Notes: generated from the sequence alone by a model not told the origin. A stretch of 64,000 nt of DNA from Microbacteriaceae bacterium VKM Ac-2855 (GCA_013204985.1 JABMLG010000002.1:248001-312000); one strand, 5' to 3'; positions 1 to 8,643 are shown, numbered from the stretch's first letter. Numbers and translations are program-made.

Positions 1-1472
1 GCCTGGTCGTCGCCCCCGTGGCCGTCACCGCATCGGCGCCGGCGCCGGTGATCGCCGAGCGGATGCTGGTGATGCTCCGGCACAGCGGCGCTCGGTTGAT
101 CCTCACCGATACGGCGACGTGGACGGTGTTGGCGGAGAGCACGCGCGGTGCGCTCGACGGGGTCACGGTGCACCTCGTCGACGTCGACGATGCGGGGGAT
201 CCGGCCGATTGGCGACGCCCCGATCTCGGGCCCGACGATCAGGCGATCCTGCAGTACACCTCCGGCTCGACCGGCACGCCGAAGGGCGTGATGATCACCC
301 AGGCGAATCTGCTCGCGAACCAGTCCGTGATCCGGAGCGCGCTGCGCACCTCGGCCGATGGCGTCGCCGTCGGCTGGCTGCCGCACTATCACGACATGGG
401 GCTGATCGGCCTCCTCCTGCACCCGATGTTCGTCGGCATGGACGCGGTACTGACCTCGCCCCTGCAGTTCTTGAAGCGCCCCGCGTTCTGGCTCCGGCTG
501 CTGTCGGAGCACCGGGCGACGACGACGGTCGCCCCGGATTTCGCGTACGCGATGTGCGCGCGCCTCGTCACCGATGAGGTGGTGGCCGAGCTCGATCTCT
601 CGTCCCTGGCCGTCGCGATCACGGGGGCGGAGCCGGTCAAGGCCCGCACCCTGCAGCAGTTCGCCGACCGCTTCGCTCCGGCCGGATTCCGGGCGGACGC
701 TTTCGCTCCCGCCTACGGAATGGCCGAGACCACCCTGCTGGTGTCCGGATTCCGACCCGCCGGCGAACCCGTCCGCATCCGCCGTACCGATCTCGCCGCT
801 CTTGCGGAGGGGCGTTTCGAGGAAGCCGTCGACGGGGCCGCCGCCGTGGAGTCGGTCGCGTGCGGAGCGGTCGCGGAGGGACACGCGGTCAGCGTGGTCG
901 ATCCGGTGACGAGGCGACGACGCGCGCCGGGCGAGATCGGTGAGCTCTGGGTCAGCGGGCCGAGCGTCTCTGCCGGCTACTGGCGCGACGAAGCGGCGAC
1001 GCTCGCCGATTTCGGAGCCGAGATCGCGGATGAAGGCGGGGTGCGCCGACTGCGCACCGGTGATCTCGGGATCGTGGTGGACGGCGATGTCATCGTGACC
1101 GGCCGGATCAAGGATCTGATCATCGTGCGGGGCAAGAACGTCTATCCGCAGGATGTGGAGGAGCGCGCCGCCGTCCTGTTGCCGGGCGTGGTCGGGGCGA
1201 ACAGCGCCGCATTCTCACACGGCATCGACTCGGATCGCGTCGCGCTCGTCCTCGAGATCGAGCCCCGAGCGCTCAGCGTGCCGGGCGCCGGCGATGACCT
1301 CGAGCGGATCCGGCTCATCCTCGTGCGCGAATTCGGTCTGCCCTCTTTGGATGTGGTGACCGTGCGCCGGGGATCGCTGCCGCGAACGACGAGCGGCAAG
1401 ATCCAGCGCTCCGGCACCCGTGAGCTCTTCGAGACGAACGCCCTGCAGCGGGTCGAGTTCGTAGCCTCATGA
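1..1472 (+). CDS. Fatty acyl-AMP ligase (FAAL), 5' end outside the window
   Basis: Adenylates a fatty acid with ATP and, as a FAAL, would hand the acyl group to an acyl carrier protein rather than to CoA. The reading frame is open from the first full codon at base 3, so the N-terminus lies upstream. Seen in order: the phosphate-binding loop TSGSTGTPKG (visible residues about 80-90), GWLPHYHDMGLIG, the FAAL-typical SPLQFLKRPAFWL followed by PDFAYAMC, AYGMAETTL, TGDLG, KDLIIVRGKNVYPQDVE and the C-terminal SGKIQR with the catalytic lysine. The stop overlaps the next ATG by four bases, so translation is probably coupled. The ACP and PPTase downstream fit its role as the loading enzyme. A true acyl-CoA synthetase is less likely given the FAAL-type motifs. 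Confidence 0.88.
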   Translation, partial: LVVAPVAVTASAPAPVIAERMLVMLRHSGARLILTDTATWTVLAESTRGALDGVTVHLVDVDDAGDPADWRRPDLGPDDQAILQYTSGSTGTPKGVMITQANLLANQSVIRSALRTSADGVAVGWLPHYHDMGLIGLLLHPMFVGMDAVLTSPLQFLKRPAFWLRLLSEHRATTTVAPDFAYAMCARLVTDEVVAELDLSSLAVAITGAEPVKARTLQQFADRFAPAGFRADAFAPAYGMAETTLLVSGFRPAGEPVRIRRTDLAALAEGRFEEAVDGAAAVESVACGAVAEGHAVSVVDPVTRRRRAPGEIGELWVSGPSVSAGYWRDEAATLADFGAEIADEGGVRRLRTGDLGIVVDGDVIVTGRIKDLIIVRGKNVYPQDVEERAAVLLPGVVGANSAAFSHGIDSDRVALVLEIEPRALSVPGAGDDLERIRLILVREFGLPSLDVVTVRRGSLPRTTSGKIQRSGTRELFETNALQRVEFVAS

Positions 1473-3139
1473 CGCCCGACGAGTTCGACGACGCCCTCGG
1501 CGAGCCCACCGAGCCGGGATCCGTGATCGATTTCGCCACCTCCCTGGCCGACGACGAGCGCTCCGCGTTCCCGCAGTCGGCCGTCGACGCGATCGACGCG
1601 CTCGGTCTCGCGCGGCGCTACGTGCCGAGAGAGTTCGGTGGTGACCTCGGCGACGTGCTCGAACCGATGAGGATGATCCGATCGATCGCCGCGCGTGATC
1701 TCACCGTCGCTGTCGCGCACGGCAAAACGTTCCTCGGGTCGGTCAGCACCTGGGTAGCGGGCGGAGCCGATGTGCGCCGTCGGGTGGCCGACACGGTGCT
1801 CGCCGCGCAGCCCGTCTCGTGGGGTCTCACCGAGCGCGGCCGTGGCAGCGACCTCGGGGCCACCGCCACGACGGCGCGCTTCGGTGCCCGCGGCATCGAG
1901 GTGAACGGCGAGAAGTGGCCGATCAACAACGCGACGCGTGGCCGGGCGATCACCGTTCTCGCTCGAGTGGATGACCGCACCGGGCCCCGCGCGCACACCC
2001 TGCTCTACGTCGATAAAGCCGACCTCCCGGCCGATCGCCATCGCGCGTCGCCGAAGGTCGCGACGCACGGCATCCGCGGCGCCGACATCAGCGGCATCGC
2101 GTTCGAGAGGGCGATCGTGCAGCCCGACGTGCTGATCGGGGAACCGGGCACCGGGCTCGAGGTCGTGTTGAAGAGCCTGCAGCTCACCCGGCCGCTCTGC
2201 ACGGCCCTTTCGCTCGGCGCTGCCGACCTGGGTCTGCGGATCGCGGGCGGGTTCGTGCTCGAGCGACGGATGTTCGGACGCGAACTCGCTGCGCTCCCCG
2301 CCGCTCGGGCGGCGCTGGTGGGCGCGGCTGCGGATGCTCTGGCAGCGGAGGCCGTCGCGATCGTGGGCGCGCGTCACCTGCACGAGCGGATCGACGAGAT
2401 GGCGCTGGTCAGCTCGCTGGTGAAGTTCTTCGTGCCCGACACGGTCGACCTGCTTCTGCGCGATCTCGCCCAGTTGCTCGGCGCCCGTTCGCAATTGAGC
2501 GACCTCGCCCCCGGCAACGTCTTCCAGAAGGTGCAACGCGACCACCGCATCGTGGCGATCTTCGACGGCAATTCGGTGGTCAACCTGGGCGTCATCGTGG
2601 GCGAGTTCCCCTCGATGCTGCGCGAGGCGGACGCCGCCGACCTGGAATCGCGTCGACGACTCGGCGCCCTCCGGGCCAACAGGGTCGACATCGACTTCGC
2701 GGCGCTGCGCCTGTTCTCCCGCCGCGGGTCCGCGCTGCTTCGAGCGCTGCCGGCGATGGCGGATGCGGCCGCGGCGCGTGTCGACGATGATCACTTCTCG
2801 CGGGATTGCGCGGCCCTGGTGGCGGAATTCGAGGCGACGATGGCCGAGATCCGCACATTCAGGCGCGCACCCTTCCCGCCGCCGGAGCAGTACCTGGCGG
2901 CCGAGCGCCTGGCGACGCTGTTCGCGGCAGCCGCGGCGTTCGCGCTCGCGGAAGGCAGCTCCGACGCGGTGGACGGCTTCGGGGCCGATGGACTGTGGCT
3001 GCGCCTCGTGATCGGTCGGCTGGCGCAGCGGCTCGGGCTCGGAGCACCGAGCGCCGCCCTCGTCGACGCAGGTTTCGCTGCGGTGCAGCACCGGCTGAGC
3101 GCCGGCTCGACCGTCTCGTTGCTCGGGGTGGCCTCATGA
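1469..3139 (+). CDS. Acyl-CoA dehydrogenase-like protein, first of a pair (556 aa)
   Basis: Predicted FAD-dependent desaturase of an acyl thioester, here probably acyl-ACP. The flavin-side signature appears as LTERGRGSDLG (residues 120-130, family pattern LTEPxAGSD), then WPINNATRGRAITVLAR (150-166). The C-terminal catalytic segment reads QRDHRIVAIFDGNSV: family members carry YEGT, and this protein has Asp366 where the catalytic base Glu usually sits. The alternative isovaleryl-type Glu position is Thr240 (LQLTRP). At 556 aa it is about 170 aa longer than a usual 380-aa dehydrogenase, the extra being a C-terminal helical extension. It overlaps both neighbours by four bases (ATGA). A heteromer with the next gene product is an inference. 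Confidence 0.82.
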   Translation: MTPDEFDDALGEPTEPGSVIDFATSLADDERSAFPQSAVDAIDALGLARRYVPREFGGDLGDVLEPMRMIRSIAARDLTVAVAHGKTFLGSVSTWVAGGADVRRRVADTVLAAQPVSWGLTERGRGSDLGATATTARFGARGIEVNGEKWPINNATRGRAITVLARVDDRTGPRAHTLLYVDKADLPADRHRASPKVATHGIRGADISGIAFERAIVQPDVLIGEPGTGLEVVLKSLQLTRPLCTALSLGAADLGLRIAGGFVLERRMFGRELAALPAARAALVGAAADALAAEAVAIVGARHLHERIDEMALVSSLVKFFVPDTVDLLLRDLAQLLGARSQLSDLAPGNVFQKVQRDHRIVAIFDGNSVVNLGVIVGEFPSMLREADAADLESRRRLGALRANRVDIDFAALRLFSRRGSALLRALPAMADAAAARVDDDHFSRDCAALVAEFEATMAEIRTFRRAPFPPPEQYLAAERLATLFAAAAAFALAEGSSDAVDGFGADGLWLRLVIGRLAQRLGLGAPSAALVDAGFAAVQHRLSAGSTVSLLGVAS

Positions 3140-4839
3140 CCGATCTCGAGACCGTTCTGGGCGACCCGACCGTGCCTGGTCCCTTCGATTTCGACGCGAT
3201 CGTCGAGGCCGACGACGCTCGGGTTCTCAGCGCGTGGGGGGAGTCGGCGCTCGCCGAGTGGGGCTGGGGCGCCGAGTTCGTGCCCGCGTCGCTCGGTGGG
3301 CGTTGGGTGTCGACCGAGGATCTGGTGCAGCGGCTGAGGCCGGTGTTCCGTCGCGATCCAGCGCTCGGCCTCGGGCACGGGCTCACCACGATGATGGCCG
3401 CCGTGAACGTCTGGGCGGGCGGGGACGAACGGATCCGCGGAACGGTGGCCGGGCAGTTGTTGGCCGGAGATCGGATCGCCGTCGGTTTCCACGAGCTGGC
3501 GCACGGCAACGACGTGCTCGGCAACGAGTGCAGCGCCGAGATCGGCGACAGTACCGTGCGCGTGTTCGGCGGCAAGCAGGTGGTCAACAACATCGACCGG
3601 GCCGAGTCGGTCCTGCTGTTCGCCCGCAGCTCGCCGTCGCCGGGGCCGCGCAGCCACACGCTGGTTCTCTGGAAGAAGAGCGACGTGGATGGTTCGCGCG
3701 TCGACACCGGGCACCGTTACCCCACCGCCGGAATGCGGGGCTGCCTTCTCGGCGGTGCCGACTTCGACGGCCTCGAGCTGCCGCGGGACGCCGTCGTCGG
3801 TGAGGTGGGCGGAGCCGTCGGCGTCGCCCTCCGGGCCTTCCAGGTCACCCGCGCAGCGATCCCCGCGCTCGCTCTGGGTGGGCTCGACACCGGACTGCGA
3901 CTCGCCACCGGTTACGCGCAGTCGCGACGGCTCTACCGCGGCTCGGTCGCGGATCTCCCGCACGCGCGTTCGCTTCTGGCCGAGGCCGCGGCGGATCTGC
4001 TGCTGTGCGACGCGTTCAGCGGGAGCGTGGTGCGCGCTCTGCACCATGCGCCGCGAAGCGCCTTCCTGCTCAGTGCGGCCAGCAAATACCTGGTGCCGTC
4101 GACGATCAACGAGGCGATGCGCACCCTCGCGGTGCTCTTCGGCTCCACCTTCTACGCGCGGGTGAGCCCCTACGCGGTCTTCGAGAAGCTCTGCCGCGAC
4201 CTGCAGGTGGTGCCGATCGGTCACGCCGGGGCGACCACGTGCCTGCTGTCGATCATCCCGAACCTTCCCGCGTGGCGCCGGCGCGCCGAGCGGGTGCTCG
4301 ATCCGCAGGACGCTCTGTTCATCCCGGGTTCGAGTACGGAGGAGCTCGACTACTCGCGCTTCGAGCTCGGAGCCGGGGCGGGGGATCCCTTCGGCGCCGA
4401 GCTCACACCGAGGTCGACCGGTTCGGCGCGAGCGGATGAGCTGATCGCCGAATTCGCCCGTCGCCGCGGCGAGCTGATCGTCGACGCGGCGGCTCTGGAT
4501 CCGCGCGGTCTCGGCCCCGACGCCGGCGTCGACACCTTCGCGCTCGCCCGCCGCTACGCGCTGGTGCAGGCCGCCGGCGCGTGCGTCGGTGTACAGCGCT
4601 GCGCAACGGATGCGGCGACCAGCGATCCGCGCTGGCTCTCCGCCGCGCTGCAGCGCCTCGATGCCCAGTACCGGGGCCGTCGCGCGGTGCTCGATGCCGA
4701 CAGCATCGACTTCCTCGTCGAGCGGACCTTCGAGCGCTGCGACGACGGGCTCGCGCTCACGCTCGACTCGACACCCGTCTCTGTCCGCACCATCCGCTCC
4801 ATCGAAGAACCCGCCCCCACCGAAAGGACCCTGTCGTGA
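3136..4839 (+). CDS. Acyl-CoA dehydrogenase-like protein, second of a pair (567 aa), catalytic base missing
   Basis: Diverged paralogue of the preceding protein with the same overall length and C-terminal extension. The signature LTEPxAGSD is degraded to FHELAHGND (residues 118-126); KQVVNNIDRAESVLLFAR matches the next conserved block. At the catalytic position (first protein IFDGNS) it reads IGHAGA, with His363 and no acidic residue, and the alternative position is Thr238. It may therefore be a structural or substrate-binding partner of the first dehydrogenase, as in heteromeric mycobacterial FadE complexes; that is inference. Start chosen at the ATG that overlaps the previous stop (ATGA); an upstream open frame exists but lies inside the previous gene. 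Confidence 0.78.
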   Translation: MTDLETVLGDPTVPGPFDFDAIVEADDARVLSAWGESALAEWGWGAEFVPASLGGRWVSTEDLVQRLRPVFRRDPALGLGHGLTTMMAAVNVWAGGDERIRGTVAGQLLAGDRIAVGFHELAHGNDVLGNECSAEIGDSTVRVFGGKQVVNNIDRAESVLLFARSSPSPGPRSHTLVLWKKSDVDGSRVDTGHRYPTAGMRGCLLGGADFDGLELPRDAVVGEVGGAVGVALRAFQVTRAAIPALALGGLDTGLRLATGYAQSRRLYRGSVADLPHARSLLAEAAADLLLCDAFSGSVVRALHHAPRSAFLLSAASKYLVPSTINEAMRTLAVLFGSTFYARVSPYAVFEKLCRDLQVVPIGHAGATTCLLSIIPNLPAWRRRAERVLDPQDALFIPGSSTEELDYSRFELGAGAGDPFGAELTPRSTGSARADELIAEFARRRGELIVDAAALDPRGLGPDAGVDTFALARRYALVQAAGACVGVQRCATDAATSDPRWLSAALQRLDAQYRGRRAVLDADSIDFLVERTFERCDDGLALTLDSTPVSVRTIRSIEEPAPTERTLS

Positions 4840-5102
4840 GCACCGCCACTCCCACTGCCGCCGAGATCGAGACCTGGATCGTCGAGAAGGCGCTGATCTA
4901 CACCGACATCGACGAGTCCGCGATCAACCCCGACGTCTCGCTCGTCGAGCTCGGCCTCGACTCCGCTTTCGCTCTGACTCTGGCGGGGGACATCGAGGAC
5001 ACCTACGGCATCGAGGTCGACCCCACCTTCGCCTGGGACTACCCCACGCTGCGCAGTTTGAGCGAGGGCGTCGCGGGCGCCATCGCCGACGCGAAGGCCT
5101 GA
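4836..5102 (+). CDS. Acyl carrier protein (88 aa)
   Basis: Carries the acyl chain on a 4'-phosphopantetheine arm. The attachment site is Ser43 in VELGLDSAFAL, and the following acidic helix and WDYPTLRSLSEGV are typical of stand-alone carrier proteins of FAAL and polyketide clusters. Start is the GTG at 4836, which overlaps the previous stop as GTGA and is preceded by AAAGGA; a longer open frame upstream is inside the dehydrogenase gene. Its position between the dehydrogenases and a PPTase gene suggests the acyl-ACP is the species being desaturated. It is not the fatty-acid-synthase ACP, whose gene normally sits in the fab cluster. Confidence 0.9.
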   Translation: MSTATPTAAEIETWIVEKALIYTDIDESAINPDVSLVELGLDSAFALTLAGDIEDTYGIEVDPTFAWDYPTLRSLSEGVAGAIADAKA

Positions 5103-5104
5103 GG

Positions 5105-5671
5105 GTGCGCGTGGCCGTGACCACGGTCGGGCTGCCCGCGGACCCGGCGGTACTGCTCGGCGAGACGGAACGTTGGCAGCGGATGCCGGCGCTTCGGGGC
5201 CGGGAGTTCCTCGCCGGCCGGGCCCTGGCTCGGCGTCTTGCGACCGCCTCCGGCTCACCCTGGGTGGGCCTCGAGGTCGTCTCGGAACGCTGGAAACCGA
5301 GACCGGTCGCCGGCGGGTACGACGTGAGCATCGCCCACGACGGGCGTTTCGTCGCGGCCGCGATGGCCACGACGGGGAGGGTCGGGATCGATGTGGTCGA
5401 TGCCGAGCGGGCACTGGCCGTCGGCATCGCACGCCGACTCTGCACGCCGGCGGAGAGCCGGGCCCTTCCCACCGGGCCCGCGGGGCTCCCGCGCTTGCGC
5501 GAGTTGCTCGCGGTGAAGGAGGCCTACGCGAAGGCGCTCGGCGTCGGTCTGGCTCTGGGCTTCGACGGCGTGGCCGCGGAGGAGATCGAACGCCTGCCCG
5601 GCGTCACCGTGATCAGCCGCCGAACCGCCGAGATGGAGCTGTGTGCCGTGCACATCGAGGACGCAGCATGA
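5105..5671 (+). CDS. 4'-phosphopantetheinyl transferase superfamily protein (188 aa)
   Basis: Would convert the apo-ACP encoded just upstream to its holo form using CoA. Diagnostic motifs are GIDVVDAE (Mg-binding, mid-protein) and LLAVKEAYAKALG (the KEA...K signature). YDVSIAHDGRFVAAA matches the conserved SxSH/D region. Its length is shorter than Sfp-type enzymes (about 220-230 aa) but within the superfamily. GTG at 5105 is used as start; GTG codons at 5111 and 5117 are alternatives. The gene starts two bases after the ACP stop, so a dedicated ACP/PPTase pair is likely. Confidence 0.87.
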   Translation: MRVAVTTVGLPADPAVLLGETERWQRMPALRGREFLAGRALARRLATASGSPWVGLEVVSERWKPRPVAGGYDVSIAHDGRFVAAAMATTGRVGIDVVDAERALAVGIARRLCTPAESRALPTGPAGLPRLRELLAVKEAYAKALGVGLALGFDGVAAEEIERLPGVTVISRRTAEMELCAVHIEDAA

Positions 5672-6969
5672 GTGTCTCGAGCGGCGGAGTCGAGGTCGAA
5701 CTGCTGCGCAGTCTCGATGAGAAGTATCTGGTGAACGTGATCGCCTATGAGGCGATGCACGCCGCGGCCGCGCTCGTGCTCGACTCGAGCACCTGGCGCG
5801 ACGCCGACGGCGCACTCGATCGTGCCGCGATCACGGAGCAGATCGAGTGGCTCGCAGCCAGTACCCCCGAACTGCGCAAACGCATCGTGCGCGTGCCGCT
5901 CGGCCTCACCACGCCGGCGTGGGTGCCGGATGGGGGCTTCGCGATCGCGAACCACCTGCGCTTCCTGGACGAACCGGTCGACGTGGGTCCCGCGGGGATG
6001 GAGACGCTGACCGGCCGCTGTTTCGACTTCCTGCCGGTGGGGCGCTCGCCGTGGGAGATCGTGGTCGCCGAGGCGCTCGACGGTCGGGTCGTTCTGATCG
6101 TCCGGTTCCAACACGTGATGGGTGACGCGATCTGGGCCATGGGTGTGCTCGATCGTTTGCTCACCGTCGGGCCCAGCGGCGAGCGCGCGCGGCCGAAAGC
6201 CGTGCCGGTGCGTGCGCCACGATTCGCGGCCGAGCTGCTGCTGGTCGCCGGCCGGAACTGGTACGCGGAGCAGGGCTCGCTCGGCGACGCGTGGCGGGAG
6301 TACTGGCGCAAGCCTTTCCGGCGACGGCTCCGTCGCAGTGCCGGTCGACTGATCCGACCGGTCCGCAACACGCTGATCGAGCGGCGCGGCCTGCGGGCGT
6401 CGCATCTGCCGCCGCGTCACTCCGCGTGGATCGCCCTCGATCTCAGCGTGGTCACCGCGCACGCCAAGCGTTACCCGTGCACCGTCAGCGATCTCGTCCT
6501 CTCGACGGTTCTGTCCGCCATCGCCGGCGGCGCGGCGGCGGCGCTCCTGGTGCCCGTCTCGCGCCGGGGTAAGGCGGATGCGGCGGCCCGCAACCACGTC
6601 AGCGTCGTGCGCGTCGCGATCCCCGGTCATCAGCCGCTCGCCGATGTCGTGCCGGCCGTGCGCGCGCAGATCCGCGCGGCGATCTCCGCCGGTGCCGCGG
6701 GTCTGCCTCCGGTGACAGAGCCGGTCTCGGGCTACGCCACCTTCATCCCTCTGACGGGTAAGGACCGCTACATCGGCTCCGCCCGTCTCGAGGAGGTCCT
6801 CGCGTGGCCGGCCGGGGACCCGGCTCACGACATCGCCTGCTTCGCCACTTCGTATTCGGGGCGTCTGGTGATCACGATGACGACCAGGACGAGCACGGAT
6901 GTGACCGAGCTGCTCGCGCGCGTGGCTCGGGCCATCGAAGAAGGCGCGACAGTCGCGGCAGAGGCCTGA
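5668..6969 (+). CDS. WS/DGAT-like or condensation-like acyltransferase (433 aa)
   Basis: Probable final enzyme of the operon, transferring the acyl chain from ACP to an alcohol or amine acceptor. It carries QHVMGDAIW near residue 150, a variant of the HHxxxDG active-site motif of wax ester synthase/diacylglycerol acyltransferases and condensation domains: the second His and the Asp are kept, the first His is Gln and the Gly is Ala. The surrounding pattern (N-terminal acceptor half, LVPVSRRG segment, late GY-FIPLTG and AHDIACF...SYSGRLVITM) resembles WS/DGAT proteins. ATG at 5668 overlaps the PPTase stop (ATGA). The acceptor is unknown. The 3' end overlaps the antisense DUF222/HNH gene by 145 bp. 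Confidence 0.72.
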   Translation: MSVSSGGVEVELLRSLDEKYLVNVIAYEAMHAAAALVLDSSTWRDADGALDRAAITEQIEWLAASTPELRKRIVRVPLGLTTPAWVPDGGFAIANHLRFLDEPVDVGPAGMETLTGRCFDFLPVGRSPWEIVVAEALDGRVVLIVRFQHVMGDAIWAMGVLDRLLTVGPSGERARPKAVPVRAPRFAAELLLVAGRNWYAEQGSLGDAWREYWRKPFRRRLRRSAGRLIRPVRNTLIERRGLRASHLPPRHSAWIALDLSVVTAHAKRYPCTVSDLVLSTVLSAIAGGAAAALLVPVSRRGKADAAARNHVSVVRVAIPGHQPLADVVPAVRAQIRAAISAGAAGLPPVTEPVSGYATFIPLTGKDRYIGSARLEEVLAWPAGDPAHDIACFATSYSGRLVITMTTRTSTDVTELLARVARAIEEGATVAAEA

Positions 6970-8483
6970 GCTACCTCTCCCACAGGCCCCCCGCCGGTGA
7001 GGTTGTCGGTGGTGGCGGTGGCGGATCCGGTTCGGTTGCGGGGGGTTCGTGGTCGTCTTCGGGTGATGCCGGCGATGGTGGCGCGTTGGTTGCCCATGCG
7101 TCGTGGTGTCTGTCGGGGGTCGATGTGGGGTGGTGCGATGAGGTGGGGTCGTAGGCCTTCGGCGGTGGGCAGCATGTGGATGCGCCAGCGGGTTTTCGCG
7201 TGGATGACGTGGTGGTGGAAGCTGCAGAGCAGAATTCCGTTGTCGATGGATGTCTGACCGCCTCGGCTCCACCAGGTGACGTGGTGGGCTTCTGTCCAGG
7301 CGGGTGGGGCGGTGCAGCCGGTCCAGGCGCAGCCGCCGTCGCGGGCGGCGAGGAGGCGTTTCTGTTTCGTGGTGAAATCGCGGGCGGGTTGCCCGAGCGC
7401 GCCGGTCTGCGCGTGGGTGCCGGTGATCGCGATGCGCACGTCGCCGAAGCAGCGCAGCCGCCGCACGGTCGCTGCTGGTACGGGCTCCTCGACGTGGTCG
7501 AGGTAGGCGGGGCCGGTCGCGGTTTCGTCGGTGAGATCGTCGGCGTGGATGTGGGCGGTGATCTGCGGGGTCGCTCCGATGGGGGATTCGGCGACGATCA
7601 ACGACACTGCGGCGTCCGCGGTCTTCTGCCCGCTCGTGCGGGTGTCTGTGAAGATCGCGGCGTCATCCACGTCACCGTTCTCGGCGGCGTCGCAGTCCGC
7701 ATCCGTGAACCGCGGCTTGCGGGGGCTGGTGTGCGGCGAGAGCGACGCTTTCACCGCCGCCGCCTGCTCCGTCGTCAACGTCAGCACGAGCGTCTCAAGC
7801 CCGTTCTTCCCGCGCCGCCACACGCCGTTGCGTTTCTCGAACGCCTCCTCCTCCGTCGGTTCGAGCCCATCGGGATCCAGTCGTGCCTTCCACGCGAGCG
7901 CCTGAACTTTCACGAGGTCTGCGGCGATCCCGATCCCGGTCAATCCACCCGAGGTCGCTGCTTCCCCGTCGGGGTCGGTCGCTGCGGCGAGGATCGATTC
8001 TTCGGCGATCGCGAGCTCATCCGGGTGGATGCGCGCAGCGGCCGGCCCGAGGGTGGTGGTGAGGGCTTCGGCCGCATCCGGATGCAGACGCCCCTCACGC
8101 ACCGCCTGCCCCACGGCGGGGAACACGGCGGGCACCTCTTGGCCCAGCATCCCGACGCCGGCGAAGACGCTCTGCGCGAGCCGGATCCGCCGCCCCGCGG
8201 TCGCCTCTGAGCATCCGGTGAGCATCGCGAGCAGTGCTTTGCCAGTGCGCCGCCCGAGCGTGCTCGCGAGTGCGTCCATCCCCCGCTCTCGCCCCGACGC
8301 GCCTTCGATGACACCGGCGACCACGACGGCACTCCCCCTGACGGCTCGCTCGAGTTCTCCGAGCGCGACGGACGCTGCGACGAGTTCGGTTTCGGTCATC
8401 CGCGTCCAGTCGACCCCGGTCAGCTCGGCGCGGACGGTCGCGGCGAGGGCTGCGATCCGTGTGCCGGGCGTCGAAATGCTCAT
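6825..8483 (-). CDS. DUF222 / HNH endonuclease domain protein (13E12-type, 552 aa)
   Basis: Member of the actinobacterial family with an N-terminal DUF222 and a C-terminal HNH nuclease domain; the biological role is not established. The nuclease core is visible as CAWTGC, then EAHHVTWWSRGG, DNGILLC and HHHVIH. The start is taken at ATG 8483, since CATAGT lies six bases before it, rather than the in-frame GTG at 8501. The last about 50 residues run through the 3' end of the convergent acyltransferase gene (6825-6969), and this tail (ending EYEVAKQAMS) is not typical of the family, so an ancestral stop codon may have been lost. Confidence 0.85.
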   Translation of the reverse strand: MSISTPGTRIAALAATVRAELTGVDWTRMTETELVAASVALGELERAVRGSAVVVAGVIEGASGRERGMDALASTLGRRTGKALLAMLTGCSEATAGRRIRLAQSVFAGVGMLGQEVPAVFPAVGQAVREGRLHPDAAEALTTTLGPAAARIHPDELAIAEESILAAATDPDGEAATSGGLTGIGIAADLVKVQALAWKARLDPDGLEPTEEEAFEKRNGVWRRGKNGLETLVLTLTTEQAAAVKASLSPHTSPRKPRFTDADCDAAENGDVDDAAIFTDTRTSGQKTADAAVSLIVAESPIGATPQITAHIHADDLTDETATGPAYLDHVEEPVPAATVRRLRCFGDVRIAITGTHAQTGALGQPARDFTTKQKRLLAARDGGCAWTGCTAPPAWTEAHHVTWWSRGGQTSIDNGILLCSFHHHVIHAKTRWRIHMLPTAEGLRPHLIAPPHIDPRQTPRRMGNQRATIAGITRRRPRTPRNRTGSATATTDNLTGGGPVGEVAQASAATVAPSSMARATRASSSVTSVLVLVVIVITRRPEYEVAKQAMS

Positions 8484-8489
8484 GACCCC

Positions 8490-8495
8490 ACTATG
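8490..8495 (-). promoter_or_regulatory. -10 element of the DUF222/HNH gene
   Basis: CATAGT, then six bases, then ATG 8483. This spacing leaves no room for a ribosome binding site and supports the shorter start. Confidence 0.5.
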
Positions 8496-8548
8496 GGTCA
8501 CACCACCGACAGTGAATGCACCCCACGTCCCCCCGGCGCAGCCTCATC

Positions 8549-8622
8549 TTGCGAGGGACCCGGCTCGGTTCGAGGGCGCCCCCGAGGGAGGCGCCGTCGC
8601 ACCGAGAAGGGTTCCCTCGCAA
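8549..8622. repeat. Intergenic imperfect palindrome sharing modules with two other repeat families
   Basis: The outer arms read TTGCGAGGGACCC on the left and GGGTTCCCTCGCAA on the right; the left arm matches the ends of the elements at 46387, 47544 and 61488. The interior CGGTTCGAGGGCGCCCCCGAG-type segment (8565-8586) recurs at 39714. It lies between the start of the DUF222/HNH gene and the 3' end of the DUF4349 gene, so it may end transcription of the latter. Confidence 0.6.
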
Positions 8623-8643
8623 CCGTGGTGGGTGGGCGGTCGG

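Noticed and set aside
1142-3091. 649-codon minus-strand open frame opposite the first dehydrogenase
   Set aside because: Its composition is the Arg/Glu/His pattern of antisense frames in GC-rich DNA, while the plus-strand frame shows clear family motifs.
5668-6969. NRPS condensation domain as sole explanation of the acyltransferase
   Set aside because: No adenylation-PCP modules adjoin it in the window, and the late segments fit WS/DGAT proteins better; condensation-like chemistry is kept only as an alternative.
6966-8501. Phage or transposon origin of the DUF222/HNH gene
   Set aside because: The family is common and chromosomal in actinobacteria, and no integrase, terminal repeats or other phage genes are seen around it.
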